Below are positions 20,096-29,992 of a DNA stretch of 64,000 nt, one piece after another. Within the stretch, counting starts at the first letter, position 1. The number at the start of each line of letters is the position of its first letter. The DNA comes from Pseudomonas mandelii (GTDB lineage Bacteria; Pseudomonadota; Gammaproteobacteria; Pseudomonadales; Pseudomonadaceae): the NCBI RefSeq assembly GCF_024138395.1, contig NZ_JAMYDU010000005.1, forward strand, positions 124,001 to 188,000. The letters run 5' to 3'. A program made the translations under genes and the position numbers. The notes beneath the pieces were generated by a model, which ran no database searches, had not been told where the DNA came from, and saw nothing but the letters and a program-made list of their open reading frames with translations.

Positions 20096-21619
20096 TTAAA
20101 CGGTTTTCGCCATCCTGTTAGCCACCAACGCCCAGCCAAACAACAACACGCAAATGATGAGCAACGGCCACGAACGCCATTCCAGGTACGGCGTCAGGTT
20201 GTGCATTGGCACCACTTCGCCATACAGAATGCCTTGTTCGAACTGCGGGATCTGCGCAGTTATCTGGCCAAACGGGTTGATCAGACCCGTCACACCGTTG
20301 TTGGTGGCGCGGATCATCCAGCGGCCGGCCTCTAGTGCGCGCATTTGTGCCATCTGCAAATGTTGCAGCGGGCCGATCGAGGTGCCGAACCAGGTGTCGT
20401 TGCTGATGGTCAGCAGCAAATCACTACGGGCAGCGAGGCTGGCGGCGAATTCCGGGTAGACCACCTCGTAGCAGATGAACGGTGCAATCTGATAACCCTT
20501 GGCTTGCAGCAGCGCTTGATCGGCCGGCCCACGGGCAAAATCAGACATCGGCAGGTCGAAGAAGGCGATCAGACCGCGCAAGACTTCCTGCAATGGAACG
20601 TATTCGCCGAACGGCACCAGTTTCTGCTTCAGGTAAGTGCCATCGCCTTCACCGACCACGGTAATGCCGTTGAAAAAGCGCTTCTCGTGATGGAGTTCCT
20701 GGCGAATCGGCACGCCGGTGATCAGCGCGGATTTACGCTCGGCGGCGAAGCTGCCCATCATGTTCAGGTAACCCTCGGCGGACTCCTTGAGCACCGGGAC
20801 CGCGGTTTCCGGCCAGATCAGCAGGTCGACGCGTTTGGAGCTGAAGCTCATGTCGCGGTACAGCGCCAACTGTGCATTGAGCTGCGAGGGGTCCCACTTC
20901 ATGCTTTGTTCGATGTTGCCCTGAATCGCCGCGACGCTCAGGGGGGCGCCCGCCGGGCTGGTCCAGGCATGTTCCTTGAGGGCCATGCCGGCCACCCATG
21001 GACCCGCCAGCAGCAACACGCCGACAGCGATGAAGCCTTTACGGCCAGTGCGCACCAGTCGCGCGGCGTTGTAGATCAGCGCAGCCGTCAGAGCCAGGGT
21101 AAAGGAAATCAGCCACATTCCGCCGACAGGCGCGAGCCCGGTCAGTGGGCCATCAAGCTGGCTATAACCGGAATAGAGCCATGGGAAACCGGTCAGGAAC
21201 CAGCCACGAAAGGCTTCCTGACCCACCCACAACGCCGCAAATGCCAAGGCATCGGCCAGCGGCGCTTCGTTACGGCGCAGCCAGCGCGCCCAAATCCAGG
21301 CGGGCAGCGCGAAGAACCAGGCAATCGCCGCAGTGAAGAGCAGCATCAAAAACCCGGCCAGCAACACCGAAGCGCCGCCAAAGTTGTGAATGCTGTAGTA
21401 GATCCAGCTGGTGCCCGCGGCAAACAGGCCGAAGCCGAAACACCAGCCACGGCCCAAGGCTTGGCGGGGGCTCAGCTCACGCAAGCCAGCGTAAAAGAAA
21501 CCGACCGCCAGCAATGCCAGCGGCCAGATATCGAACGGCGCCAGAGCCAGAGTGGTGAGTGCGCCAGCCGCCACGGCCAGCAGATTACCGGGCCAGCCGG
21601 GATGGGTCAGACGACGCAT
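20096..21619 (-). CDS. lnt: Apolipoprotein N-acyltransferase
   Basis: Lnt adds the third acyl chain to the N-terminal cysteine of lipoproteins in the inner membrane. The 507-aa protein has about six membrane segments at the N-terminus and one at the end, with a periplasmic nitrilase domain between. The catalytic residues are visible as Glu271 in LLIWPETAVPV, the lysine of YLKQKLVPFGEYVPL near 333 and Cys383 in IAPFICYEVVYPE. The order lnt-corC-ybeY-phoL-miaB is conserved and spacing to corC is 14 bp. Confidence 0.96.
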   Translation of the reverse strand: MRRLTHPGWPGNLLAVAAGALTTLALAPFDIWPLALLAVGFFYAGLRELSPRQALGRGWCFGFGLFAAGTSWIYYSIHNFGGASVLLAGFLMLLFTAAIAWFFALPAWIWARWLRRNEAPLADALAFAALWVGQEAFRGWFLTGFPWLYSGYSQLDGPLTGLAPVGGMWLISFTLALTAALIYNAARLVRTGRKGFIAVGVLLLAGPWVAGMALKEHAWTSPAGAPLSVAAIQGNIEQSMKWDPSQLNAQLALYRDMSFSSKRVDLLIWPETAVPVLKESAEGYLNMMGSFAAERKSALITGVPIRQELHHEKRFFNGITVVGEGDGTYLKQKLVPFGEYVPLQEVLRGLIAFFDLPMSDFARGPADQALLQAKGYQIAPFICYEVVYPEFAASLAARSDLLLTISNDTWFGTSIGPLQHLQMAQMRALEAGRWMIRATNNGVTGLINPFGQITAQIPQFEQGILYGEVVPMHNLTPYLEWRSWPLLIICVLLFGWALVANRMAKTV

Positions 21620-21633
21620 TTCAATCCTTAGAA

Positions 21634-22473
21634 TTACCGGGCAATGGGCGACAGACGCAGCAAATGAATACGACGGCTATCGGCATTGAGAATGCGGAAG
21701 CGATAGGCGCCGATTTCAGTGATTTCGTTGCGTTTTGGCAAGTGCCCGAACGCGCTCATCACCAAGCCGCCGACGGTGTCGAATTCGTCGTCGGAGAATT
21801 CGCTGTCGAAGAACTCGTTGAAGTTATCGATCGGCGTCAGGGCCTTGATCAGAAAGTCACCGCTGGGCAGCGGCTTGATGTAGCTGTCTTCTTCGACGTC
21901 GTGCTCGTCTTCGATGTCGCCGACGATCTGTTCCAGCACGTCCTCGATGGTCACCAGACCGGCCACGCCGCCGTATTCGTCAATGACGATGGCCATGTGG
22001 TTATGGTTGGCGCGAAATTCGCGCAGCAGCACATTCAGGCGCTTGGACTCGGGCACGAAGGTGGCCGGGCGCAGCAGATCCTTGATGTTGAAGCTGTCGC
22101 CGTTCTCCTTGAGGATCAACGGCAGCAAGTCCTTGGCCAGCAACACCCCCATCACGTCATCGTGGCTTTCGCCGATCACCGGGTAGCGGGAGTGGGCCGA
22201 GTCGACCACGGCCGGCAGGAACTCGCGGGGTGTCTGGGTCGCCTTGATGCTGATCATCTGCGAGCGCGGGACCATGATGTCCCGTACTTGCAGGTCTGCA
22301 ACCTGGATGGCGCCTTCGACGATGGCCAGCGCTTCGCTGTCCAGCAACTTGTTTTGATGTGCGTCGCGCAGTAGCTCCAGCAGCTCCTGGCGGTTCTTCG
22401 GCTCGTGGGCAAAAGCCTGGGTGAGCTTACCCAGCCATGACTTCTGCCCGTTGCTCGATCGATCTTCGCTCAT
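21634..22473 (-). CDS. corC: CorC/YbeX CBS-domain protein
   Basis: This 279-aa cytosolic protein has two CBS domains (QVADLQVRDIMVPRSQMISI and the following repeat FVPESKRLNVLL) and a C-terminal transporter-associated CorC_HlyC domain (DTVGGLVMSAFGHLPKRNE). Relatives are linked to magnesium and cobalt efflux with CorA and, as YbeX, to ribosome metabolism. It is preceded by ybeY with a 5-bp gap, in the phoL-ybeY-corC-lnt transcript. Confidence 0.93.
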   Translation of the reverse strand: MSEDRSSNGQKSWLGKLTQAFAHEPKNRQELLELLRDAHQNKLLDSEALAIVEGAIQVADLQVRDIMVPRSQMISIKATQTPREFLPAVVDSAHSRYPVIGESHDDVMGVLLAKDLLPLILKENGDSFNIKDLLRPATFVPESKRLNVLLREFRANHNHMAIVIDEYGGVAGLVTIEDVLEQIVGDIEDEHDVEEDSYIKPLPSGDFLIKALTPIDNFNEFFDSEFSDDEFDTVGGLVMSAFGHLPKRNEITEIGAYRFRILNADSRRIHLLRLSPIAR

Positions 22474-22478
22474 AGCGA

Positions 22479-22973
22479 TTACTCTGAATCCTTTGTTGTT
22501 ACGATTGGGGATGTGTCTGTTTCGTCGTCCGCATAAGGGTCTGGATGACCCAACTCTGCAAGCAACGTTCGTTCCAGTGCTTCCATTTCTTCGGCTTCAT
22601 CGTCATCTATATGGTCGTAACCAAGCAGATGCAAGCAGCCGTGAATGACCAGATGCGCCCAGTGGGCCTTTAATTCCTTGCCTTGTTCCGCCGCTTCGCG
22701 CTCGACCACCGCTACGCAGATCACCAGATCGCCGAGCAGGGGAATATCGAGAAACTCATCGGGGACATCGGCCGGGAACGACAAAACGTTGGTGGCGTAG
22801 TCTTTCTGCCGCCAGGTGAAGTTCAGTTCGCGGGCTTCCTCTTCGTCGACCAGGCGGATGGTCATTTCGGAGTCGGCAGTACGCTGGCGCAGGGCCAGTT
22901 CGCACCATTGACGGAATTCGGCTTCGCTTGGGGCAGACGCTTCGGTAGCCAGTTGCAGATCGAGCTCAAGCAT
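22479..22973 (-). CDS. ybeY: Endoribonuclease YbeY (16S rRNA maturation)
   Basis: YbeY is a metal-dependent RNase needed for 16S rRNA 3'-end maturation and ribosome quality control. The start at 22973 ([10 protein letters not shown]) gives 164 aa. The metal-binding motif [11 protein letters not shown] holds His111, His115 and His121. Its first 8 bases overlap the end of phoL, which indicates coupled translation. The C-terminal tail is longer and more acidic than in Escherichia. Confidence 0.95.
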   Translation of the reverse strand: MLELDLQLATEASAPSEAEFRQWCELALRQRTADSEMTIRLVDEEEARELNFTWRQKDYATNVLSFPADVPDEFLDIPLLGDLVICVAVVEREAAEQGKELKAHWAHLVIHGCLHLLGYDHIDDDEAEEMEALERTLLAELGHPDPYADDETDTSPIVTTKDSE

Positions 22974-23982
22974 CCGGGCGAGTGTCCTTGGAAGAAAATT
23001 TCGCCGGTTCGTCGGCTGTGCGATTTTCGAAGCGTTCATAGGCTTCGACGATGCGCTGCACCAGCGGATGGCGCACCACGTCCTTGGGCATGAAATGGGT
23101 GAAACTGATACCCGGCACGTCTTTCAGGACTTCGATCACATGATGCAGCCCGGACTTGGTGCCTTTCGGCAGGTCGACCTGGGTGATGTCACCAGTGATA
23201 ACCGCGGTGGAGCCAAAGCCGATACGGGTCAGGAACATCTTCATCTGCTCGACGGTGGTGTTCTGGCTTTCGTCGAGAATAATGAAGCTGTTGTTCAGCG
23301 TACGACCGCGCATGTAGGCCAGTGGCGCGACTTCGATCACTTGACGCTCGATCAGCTTGGCGACGTATTCGAAGCCGAGCATTTCGTAGAGCGCGTCATA
23401 GAGCGGGCGCAGGTACGGGTCAATTTTCTGGGACAGATCGCCGGGCAGGAAGCCGAGCTTTTCGCCCGCTTCAACCGCCGGACGGACCAGCAGAATGCGG
23501 CGGATCTGCTCGCGTTCCAGTGCGTCTACCGCGCAGGCAACGGCCAGATAGGTCTTGCCGGTACCGGCCGGGCCGATGCCGAAATTGATGTCGTTACCGA
23601 GGATTTCCTTCACATAGCGCAACTGATTCCTGCCGCGAGGGCGAATCGTGCCTTTCTTGGTGCGCAAGGCGACGGACGGTTCGGCGGGGGAGTGGTCGTC
23701 CAGTTCCTCGACGGCCGATTCCTGCAGAAACAGGTGAACTATGTCCGGCGACAGCTCGGTACCTTTGGTTTCCCGGTACAAGCGGCGCAGAAGGTTTTCC
23801 GCGGAGGTGGTGTGCTTGGGCTCGCCGATCAGTTCGAACTGGTTTCCGCGGTTACGGATCTCGATAGAGAGGCGCTGTTCGATCAAGCGCAGATGCTCGT
23901 CGAATTGCCCGCACAGATTGGCGAAGCGGCGAGCTTCAAAAGGCTCGAGGATGAAACGATGTGGTTCTATGGGTGCGTTCAA
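22966..23982 (-). CDS. phoL: PhoH-like ATPase
   Basis: PhoL/YbeZ is a PhoH-family P-loop ATPase that partners YbeY. The Walker A motif is GPAGTGKT (137-144) and Walker B is [11 protein letters not shown]. The reading frame begins at a TTG (23982) that gives [10 protein letters not shown]; an internal ATG seems too far in. An N-terminal KH-like segment ([18 protein letters not shown]) precedes the ATPase domain. Length 338 aa is usual. Confidence 0.93.
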   Translation of the reverse strand: MNAPIEPHRFILEPFEARRFANLCGQFDEHLRLIEQRLSIEIRNRGNQFELIGEPKHTTSAENLLRRLYRETKGTELSPDIVHLFLQESAVEELDDHSPAEPSVALRTKKGTIRPRGRNQLRYVKEILGNDINFGIGPAGTGKTYLAVACAVDALEREQIRRILLVRPAVEAGEKLGFLPGDLSQKIDPYLRPLYDALYEMLGFEYVAKLIERQVIEVAPLAYMRGRTLNNSFIILDESQNTTVEQMKMFLTRIGFGSTAVITGDITQVDLPKGTKSGLHHVIEVLKDVPGISFTHFMPKDVVRHPLVQRIVEAYERFENRTADEPAKFSSKDTRPDA

Positions 23983-24082
23983 GGTCGTATTTAGCCGCCC
24001 AAGGGCAATTATGATGAATCAAGGATAGCGCCAGTCGCCTGGGTGCGAAAGCTCTTAAATATCGCAAAGTCAGTCACCGTCC

Positions 24083-24174
24083 CTGTGGGAGCCGGGCTTG
24101 CCCGCGATGAACGATAACGCGGTTTGTCCGACGGACCGCGGTGTAGCCATCGCGGGCAAGCCCGGCTCCCACAG
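24083..24174. repeat. REP pair (REPIN), CTGTGGGAGCCGGGCTTG type
   Basis: The arms CTGTGGGAGCCGGGCTTGCC and the inverse GGCAAGCCCGGCTCCCACAG are perfect, continuing into CGCGAT/ATCGCG. An inner CGCGGT/ACCGCG hairpin occupies the spacer. It lies between phoL and miaB, both on the - strand, and separates the two transcripts. Confidence 0.92.
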
Positions 24175-24185
24175 GTGACGAGGTG

Positions 24186-25514
24186 TTACTGGATCAGCGA
24201 GCCCCGCAGGGAGTGCGGTTGCGCGGCATCGATGTGCACGTCGGCGAACTGGCCGATCAGGGTCGGATTGTCGCAGCGGAAGTTGACGATACGATTATTC
24301 TCGGTCCGGCCTTGCAGTTCACCGGGGTCTTTTTTTGAATAATCGGTTACCAGAATCCGCTGAATGGAGCCCACCATTTGTCGGCTGATCTCGAAACCTT
24401 GCTGGTTGAGACGATGTTGCAGGGCATTCAGGCGTTCTTTTTTCAGTGCTTCCGGCGTTTCGTCGGCCAGATCCGCGGCCGGCGTGCCTGGGCGCTGGCT
24501 ATAGACGAACGAGTAGGAGAAGTCGAAACCGACGTCTTCGATCAGCTTCATGGTCTGTTCGAAGTCTTTCTCGGTCTCACCCGGGAAACCGACGATAAAG
24601 TCCGAGCTGATGCAGATCCCCGGCACGGCGGCCCGCAACTTGCGCAGTTTGGATTTGTACTCCAGCGCGGTGTGATTGCGTTTCATCGCCGCGAGGATCC
24701 GGTCGGAACCCGATTGCACCGGCAAGTGCAGGTGTTTCACCAGTTCCGGCACGTCAGCGTGGGCCTGGATCAGGCTGTCGGAGAATTCCAGCGGGTGCGA
24801 AGTGGTGTAGCGAATCCGGTCGATGCCATCGACAGCCGCCACTACGCGGATCAGTTCCGCCAGATCGGCCAGGCGACCATCGTGAGTGGTGCCTCGGTAA
24901 CCGTTGACGTTCTGCCCCAGCAAGGTCACTTCGCGCACGCCGTTTTCGGCCAGGTGAATGATCTCGGCAATCACGTCATCGAACGGCCGGCTGACTTCTT
25001 CACCGCGCGTATAAGGCACCACGCAGAAGGTGCAGTACTTGCTGCAGCCTTCCATCACCGACACATAAGCGCTCGGCCCGTCGATGCGTGGCTCGGGTAA
25101 ATGGTCGAATTTTTCGATTTCCGGGAACGAGACGTCGACTTGCGGCAGTTTGGTCAGGCGCGCGGCGTCGATCATTTCCGGCAGGCGGTGCAGGGTCTGC
25201 GGGCCGAATACCACGTCCACGTACGGAGCGCGATCACGGATGGCCGCGCCTTCTTGGCTGGCCACGCAACCACCGACGGCGATGACCATGTCCGGGTTCG
25301 CCAGTTTCAGTTCGCGCCAGCGGCCCAGTTGGGAATACACCCGGTCCTGGGCGCGTTCGCGGATCGAGCAGGTATTGAGCAGGATCACGTCGGCGTCTTC
25401 AGCGCGAGCGGTGACTTCCAGGGCCTGATGTTCGCCCAGCAGATCGACCATGCGCGAGCTGTCGTACTCGTTCATCTGGCAACCGTGGGTTTCGATGTAA
25501 AGCTTCTTGGCCAT
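24186..25514 (-). CDS. miaB: tRNA-2-methylthio-N6-dimethylallyladenosine synthase
   Basis: MiaB adds the methylthio group to i6A37 of tRNAs reading codons that start with U. The start at 25514 ([19 protein letters not shown]) gives 442 aa. The auxiliary cluster cysteines are C12, C49 and C83 and the radical-SAM cysteines C157, C161 and C164 (CSKYCTFC). A TRAM domain lies at the C-terminus. It is separated from phoL by a REPIN and is divergent from the DUF1820 gene. Confidence 0.97.
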   Translation of the reverse strand: MAKKLYIETHGCQMNEYDSSRMVDLLGEHQALEVTARAEDADVILLNTCSIRERAQDRVYSQLGRWRELKLANPDMVIAVGGCVASQEGAAIRDRAPYVDVVFGPQTLHRLPEMIDAARLTKLPQVDVSFPEIEKFDHLPEPRIDGPSAYVSVMEGCSKYCTFCVVPYTRGEEVSRPFDDVIAEIIHLAENGVREVTLLGQNVNGYRGTTHDGRLADLAELIRVVAAVDGIDRIRYTTSHPLEFSDSLIQAHADVPELVKHLHLPVQSGSDRILAAMKRNHTALEYKSKLRKLRAAVPGICISSDFIVGFPGETEKDFEQTMKLIEDVGFDFSYSFVYSQRPGTPAADLADETPEALKKERLNALQHRLNQQGFEISRQMVGSIQRILVTDYSKKDPGELQGRTENNRIVNFRCDNPTLIGQFADVHIDAAQPHSLRGSLIQ

Positions 25515-25580
25515 GGACAGAGTCATCACGTGATTCAAAGAACCGCGCATTATAGGGAACATGCTCCAAGGTTCCTACCG

Positions 25581-25607
25581 TTGCGCGTCCGGCGGCTATG
25601 CTATAGT
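25581..25607 (+). promoter_or_regulatory. Extended -10 promoter for the DUF1820 gene
   Basis: TGCTATAGT gives an extended -10 (TATAGT at 25602-25607) with a weak TTGCGC (25581-25586) upstream at a short 15-base spacing. The start codon is about 40 bases further on. Confidence 0.45.
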
Positions 25608-25648
25608 TCGCGCCCTCATTTTTATCCCCGATGTGTTACCCGCCCACC

Positions 25649-25978
25649 ATGACCAAACGTGAAGCTCCAATCTACAAGGTGATTTTCCTCAACCAGGGCC
25701 AGGTATACGAAATGTATGCCAAGCAGATCTATCAAAGTGATCTGTGGGGCTTCCTGGAAGTGGAAGAGTTCGTCTTTGGCGAGCGCACGCAAGTGGTCGT
25801 CGATCCGAGCGAAGAGAAGCTCAAGGCTCAGTTCGAAGGCGTTGTGCGCAGTTTTGTGCCAATGCATTCGATCGTGCGCATCGACGAGGTCGAGCGCCTC
25901 GGCACGCCGAAAATCAGCGAAGCCCGCGGCGCGGTCGGCAATGTCATGCCGTTTCCGATGCCGATGCCTGAGAAGTAG
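25649..25978 (+). CDS. DUF1820 family protein
   Basis: This 109-aa protein begins MTKREAPIYKVIFLNQGQVYEMYA, typical of the DUF1820 family, which is widespread in Pseudomonas between miaB and hemL. It is soluble with no signal sequence. The fold and role are unknown to me. The ATG at 25649 is chosen over an earlier one at 25631 because the family usually starts at the MTKR-like end. It is monocistronic and followed by a REP pair. Confidence 0.88.
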   Translation: MTKREAPIYKVIFLNQGQVYEMYAKQIYQSDLWGFLEVEEFVFGERTQVVVDPSEEKLKAQFEGVVRSFVPMHSIVRIDEVERLGTPKISEARGAVGNVMPFPMPMPEK

Positions 25979-25999
25979 TCTTCGAGACCGGGTCGCTCC

Positions 26000-26066
26000 C
26001 TTCGCGGGCAAGCCTCGCTCCTACAGGCCAGCGCTGCCCTTGTAGGAGCGAGGCTTGCTCGCGAAG
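26000..26066. repeat. REP pair (REPIN), CTTCGCGGGCAAGCCTCGCT type
   Basis: The inverted units CTTCGCGGGCAAGCCTCGCT(CCTAC) and (GTAGG)AGCGAGGCTTGCTCGCGAAG face each other with a 17-base spacer, between convergent genes. Confidence 0.92.
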
Positions 26067-26089
26067 AGGCCAGAAAGGCCCACGCAAAT

Positions 26090-26644
26090 TCAGGGCAGTG
26101 GCGAAAACGGCGTACGCCCATCGGCGCTCTGCAATTCCATCAGGTATTTACGGAAAATTTGCCCCAGCACCTGAGTAGCGACTTCCAGATCTTCGCGGGG
26201 CATTTTTTCGGCGACTTCGTCGGCGGTGTCCAGCGCCTCTTCGGCACCGTTGACCGCGGCCATTTTCAGCACGATATACGCCTGAACGTTATTGGCCGGC
26301 ACGCCTTCGCCATGGAAGAACATGGTGCCAAGTTTGAATTGCGCCTGGGCGTGGCCTTGCAGCGAGGCTTTTTCGAAGTAGCTCAGGGCTTGATTGAGGT
26401 CGCGCGGCGCGTTTTTGCCGTCGTAGTAGAACTCACCCAACTCGTATTGCGCTTGCGCGTCCCCTTCATCAGACGCTTTCTGACAGGCGGCGAGCGCTTG
26501 CGTCAGGTCTTGCGGCTGAGTATTGAGGGTGCAGCGACCCATCGCCGGGATCAACAACGAGTTGCCGCCTGCTTGTGCGAGCGCGAGCAGGGGCTGAAGG
26601 AGCAACAGGCAGCCCAATGCAAGGGTGCGGCCGGTGCGGTTCAT
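26090..26644 (-). CDS. Sel1-repeat periplasmic protein
   Basis: The start at 26644 (MNRTGRTLALG) gives 184 aa with a signal peptide ending near LLALA before QAGG. Two to three Sel1-like (TPR-related) repeats are visible: DAQAQYELGEFYYDGKNAPR and HAQAQFKLGTMFFHGEGVPA, with the LG..Y..G spacing of the family. Such proteins act as periplasmic scaffolds, often in envelope assembly, but no partner can be named. It is monocistronic, upstream of nothing obvious and 224 bp from hemL. Confidence 0.85.
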   Translation of the reverse strand: MNRTGRTLALGCLLLLQPLLALAQAGGNSLLIPAMGRCTLNTQPQDLTQALAACQKASDEGDAQAQYELGEFYYDGKNAPRDLNQALSYFEKASLQGHAQAQFKLGTMFFHGEGVPANNVQAYIVLKMAAVNGAEEALDTADEVAEKMPREDLEVATQVLGQIFRKYLMELQSADGRTPFSPLP

Positions 26645-26868
26645 GGGAATCGACTTACCTCTGAGGGGCGCGTGGACCCATCGAGGGATCCAATAAGCGC
26701 GCATTATGAAATAAGCAGGGCCAACCTTACAAAGTCTTTACTCGTTTTTCTGCTGCGCGGGGAATATATCGCCCACTTTGCGGGGGATTATTGGCAGATG
26801 AGTAAGAAAAAGGAGGGGAATGTAGGTGAAAGCTGACGCTGGCAATGGCCAACGTCAGCGTTGCAGCT

Positions 26869-28152
26869 TTATTTCAATGCGGCGAAGGCACGCTCGGCAG
26901 CGTCCAGCGTCAGTTTCAACTCGGTTTCACCGTGGGCAATCGAGGTGAAACCGGCTTCGAAGGCGCTTGGCGCCAGATACACGCCGCCTTCCAGCATCAG
27001 ATGGAAGAAGCGCCCGAACAGGCCGGCATCGCTGGCCATCACATCTTCAAAGGTCACGATGTCGTCGGCACCGCTGAAGTACAGGCCGAACATGCCACCG
27101 GCCTGAGTGGTCACGAACGGAATGCCGGCGGCGTCGGCGCGCTGCTGCAGGCCATCGAGCAGGCGGCTGGTGTAGTCGCTCAGCTCGGCGTGGAAACCAG
27201 GACGACTGATCAGGCGCAGAGTGGTCAGGCCAGCCGCCATCGCCAGCGGGTTACCCGACAACGTGCCAGCCTGGTAGACCGGCCCCAGTGGCGCGATCTG
27301 CTCCATGATCTTGCGTTTGCCACCGAAGCAGCCAACCGGCATGCCGCCACCGATGATCTTGCCGAAGGTGCTCAGGTCCGGGGTGACGCCGTAATGAGCT
27401 TGGGCACCGCCGAGGGCGACGCGGAAACCGGTCATCACTTCGTCGAAAATCAGCACCACGCCGTGTTTGTCGCACAGGGTCCGCAGGCCTTCGAGGAAAC
27501 CCGGTGCCGGCGGTACGCAGTTCATGTTGCCGGCCACTGGCTCGACGATGATGCAGGCTACTTCCTGGCCGACTTCGGCGAGCATGGTTTCTACCGCGTC
27601 GATGTCGTTGAACGGCAGGGTCAGGGTGTGTTTGGCGAACGCCGCCGGTACACCGGCCGAACTCGGCACGCCTTGGGTCAGGGCGCCGGAACCGGCCTTG
27701 ACCAGCAGGCTGTCGGAGTGGCCGTGGTAGCAGCCTTCGAATTTGATGATGCTGTCACGGCCGGTAAAGCCACGGGCCAGACGGATGGCGCTCATGGTCG
27801 CTTCGGTGCCGGAGCTGACCATGCGCACCATTTCCATCGACGGCACGATCGAGCAAACCAGGTCGGCCATCTCGGTTTCCATCGCGGTCGGGGCGCCGTA
27901 GGACAGGCCGTGTTCCAGCTGTTTACGCACCGCATCCAGCACGTCCGGATGGCTGTGGCCGAGAATCATCGGCCCCCAGGAACCGACGTAATCCACATAA
28001 CGCTTGTCGTCTTCGTCAGTGACGTAGGCGCCTTCGGCGTGTTTGAAAAACAGCGGCGTGCCGCCAACGCTCTTGAACGCACGAACAGGCGAGTTCACGC
28101 CTCCGGGGATGTGTTTCTGGGCATTGGCAAACAGGGTTTCGGAACGAGACAT
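26869..28152 (-). CDS. hemL: Glutamate-1-semialdehyde 2,1-aminomutase
   Basis: HemL converts glutamate-1-semialdehyde to 5-aminolevulinate, a step of the C5 haem pathway. The 427-aa protein is a class III PLP enzyme. The PLP lysine is K265 in [14 protein letters not shown], and [20 protein letters not shown] is the family signature. It is 18 bp downstream of thiE in the same direction, so thiD, thiE and hemL may form one transcript. Confidence 0.97.
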   Translation of the reverse strand: MSRSETLFANAQKHIPGGVNSPVRAFKSVGGTPLFFKHAEGAYVTDEDDKRYVDYVGSWGPMILGHSHPDVLDAVRKQLEHGLSYGAPTAMETEMADLVCSIVPSMEMVRMVSSGTEATMSAIRLARGFTGRDSIIKFEGCYHGHSDSLLVKAGSGALTQGVPSSAGVPAAFAKHTLTLPFNDIDAVETMLAEVGQEVACIIVEPVAGNMNCVPPAPGFLEGLRTLCDKHGVVLIFDEVMTGFRVALGGAQAHYGVTPDLSTFGKIIGGGMPVGCFGGKRKIMEQIAPLGPVYQAGTLSGNPLAMAAGLTTLRLISRPGFHAELSDYTSRLLDGLQQRADAAGIPFVTTQAGGMFGLYFSGADDIVTFEDVMASDAGLFGRFFHLMLEGGVYLAPSAFEAGFTSIAHGETELKLTLDAAERAFAALK

Positions 28153-28170
28153 GATCGGGCTCTCAGAAAA

Positions 28171-28794
28171 TCAGGATTTGAATAATTCATTAAAGGCGCG
28201 GGCGCGGCGCGTCACTTCAGCCGTGCTCTCGGCGCCAAACAGACCATGCACCACCGCCAGCAGATCGACCCCGTGGGCCACCAGTGGCGCAGCGTTGTCC
28301 AGAGTGATGCCGCCGATTGCGCAGATCGGCAGATGCAATTTGCTGCGGGCCTGATCAAGCAGTTCAAGGCTGCAGGCCGGTGCGCCGGGCTTGGTGTTGG
28401 AGTTGAAGAAGCGGCCGAAGGCGACGTAGCTGGCGCCTTCTTTGGCGGCTTGTTCGGCGAATTCGAGTTGCGCATGGCAGGTCGAGCCGATGATTGCCTG
28501 GCGACCGAGCAGTGCGCGAACCGGCATCAGCGGGCCATCGGTCTGGCCCAGGTGCACGCCGACATTCAGGCGCGCGGCCAGTTCGGCGTCATCGTTGATG
28601 ATCAGATGGGTCTTGTAGCGTTCGCACAGGTCGCGCAGGGCTTCGGCCTCGCGCAGGCGGCGGGCCTCGTCACTGCTCTTGTCGCGGTATTGCAGCAGGG
28701 TGACGCCGCCTTCGAGCGCCGCCTCCACGTACGAAAGAAATTTACCGGCCAGTAACTGGCTGTCGGTAATGGCGTACAGGCCACGTAGTTTCAT
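28171..28794 (-). CDS. thiE: Thiamine-phosphate synthase
   Basis: ThiE joins HMP-pyrophosphate with thiazole phosphate to form thiamine phosphate. The 207-aa TIM-barrel protein begins [11 protein letters not shown] and shows LLQYRDKS for pyrophosphate binding, then [10 protein letters not shown] and GVHLGQTD, and [14 protein letters not shown] near the thiazole site. It follows thiD after 32 bp. No TPP riboswitch is visible ahead of the pair. Confidence 0.96.
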   Translation of the reverse strand: MKLRGLYAITDSQLLAGKFLSYVEAALEGGVTLLQYRDKSSDEARRLREAEALRDLCERYKTHLIINDDAELAARLNVGVHLGQTDGPLMPVRALLGRQAIIGSTCHAQLEFAEQAAKEGASYVAFGRFFNSNTKPGAPACSLELLDQARSKLHLPICAIGGITLDNAAPLVAHGVDLLAVVHGLFGAESTAEVTRRARAFNELFKS

Positions 28795-28826
28795 CGGACA
28801 AGCCTCTGCGCTTTACGCATAGAAAA

Positions 28827-29624
28827 TTACGAACAGAAGTCCAGTGGCAAGCGGCGCGGCACGAACTGGCCTTTGCCCAGCTGCTCCGCATCACGCAAGG
28901 TGCGCCAAGTGTAGTCAAGCGCGCTCTTTACGGCACTGGCGAGGTGTTCGCCCTGGGCCAGGCGACCGGCGAGGGCGCTGGCCAGCGTGCAACCGGAACC
29001 GTGATAACTGCCGGGCAGGCGCTGGCAGGTAAAGGTTTCGCGGCGACCGTCGCGGCTGTACAGGCGATTGTGTATTTCGTGTTCGTCGCCATGGCCGCCG
29101 GTGATCAGCAGGTGTTTGACGAACGGCAGGAGTTTTTCAGCGCACTCGTCCGCGGTGCCTTCGGGCAGTTCGGCGAGGATCCGGGCTTCGGGAAGGTTGG
29201 GGGTGGCAATGATCGACAGCGGCAGCAGTCGTTCGCGCATGGCGTAGCCGACTTCGTCCTTGCCCAGTCGTCCGCCGCCGCCAGCGCGCAGCACCGGATC
29301 GCAGACCACCGGCAAATGCGGGTGTGCTGAAAGCAATTCGACCACGGTGTCGACCATTTCCAGGGAACCGAGCATGCCCAGTTTGACGGCGGCGACTTCG
29401 GAGTCGTTGAGCACGGCGTTGGCCTGGGCCAACACCCACTCACGGTCGAGAACGCGGAAGTCAGTGACGTTGACGGTGTCTTGCACGGTCAGGGCGGTGA
29501 TGGCCGGAGCCGCATGACAACCTTGGGCGAGCAGGGCTTCGATATCTGCCTGCAAGCCGGCGCCACCACTTGGGTCGTGGCCGGAGAGACAGAGGACAAC
29601 GGGGCGAGAGCTGTAGATATTCAT
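28827..29624 (-). CDS. thiD: Hydroxymethylpyrimidine/phosphomethylpyrimidine kinase
   Basis: ThiD phosphorylates HMP and HMP-P for thiamine synthesis. The start at 29624 (MNIYSSRPVVLCLSGHDPSGG) gives 265 aa. The ribokinase-like GHDPSGGAGLQADIEA motif and the C-terminal GSGCTLASALAGRLAQG anion-hole motif identify it. The longer frame reaching 29744 runs into the upstream repeat and is not used. Confidence 0.95.
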   Translation of the reverse strand: MNIYSSRPVVLCLSGHDPSGGAGLQADIEALLAQGCHAAPAITALTVQDTVNVTDFRVLDREWVLAQANAVLNDSEVAAVKLGMLGSLEMVDTVVELLSAHPHLPVVCDPVLRAGGGGRLGKDEVGYAMRERLLPLSIIATPNLPEARILAELPEGTADECAEKLLPFVKHLLITGGHGDEHEIHNRLYSRDGRRETFTCQRLPGSYHGSGCTLASALAGRLAQGEHLASAVKSALDYTWRTLRDAEQLGKGQFVPRRLPLDFCS

Positions 29625-29992
29625 GGTGCGCGAGCTTACCACCAAACATGTTTTATCGGTGCGCGCGCGCATCGGAGCCGATTGTGCAACGAGCAAAAGA
29701 TCGCAGCCTGCGGCAGCTCCTATATGGACCGCGGATCGATGCAAATCCGTAGGAGCTGCCGAAGGCTGCGATCTTTTGACCTTTCTGATTAAGCCAACTG
29801 CTCTAACTCAATGCATGCCGCTGGAACGCTTGTTCTAGAGCCTTTGTAGGAAAAATTTCAATGGTGTTCAATGGCCACCAACGGCTATGCTAGAGTGGAT
29901 CCAAACCAATAACAGGTAATACCGGTTTTACGTCTACTCAAAAGGAATGGGGGGCTTCCTGACACAACCGGACAGGCCACGCTGGGGCTTAA
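29625..29992. other. Gene-free 5' region between thiD and ladS
   Basis: This 368-bp divergent gap must hold the promoters for thiD-thiE-hemL and ladS. It contains the palindromic repeat at 29694-29778 and an alternating GC tract (GTGCGCGCGCGCAT, about 29659-29672). Just before ladS, AAGGAATGGGGGGCTTCCT can form a weak AGGAA/TTCCT hairpin. I see no clear -35/-10 pair. Confidence 0.5.
29694..29778. repeat. Palindromic repeat, AAAAGATCGCAGCC family, complete copy
   Basis: The arms CAAAAGATCGCAGCCTGCGG (plus CAGCTCCTA) and the inverse ending GGCTGCGATCTTTTG match with one or two mismatches. The spacer is about 25 bases. The shorter copy at 20030-20085 is the same family. Confidence 0.88.

Noticed and set aside
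28171..29624. TPP riboswitch for thiD-thiE
   Set aside because: I searched the upstream gap (29625-29992) for the conserved CTGAGA and ACCTGA elements and did not find them.
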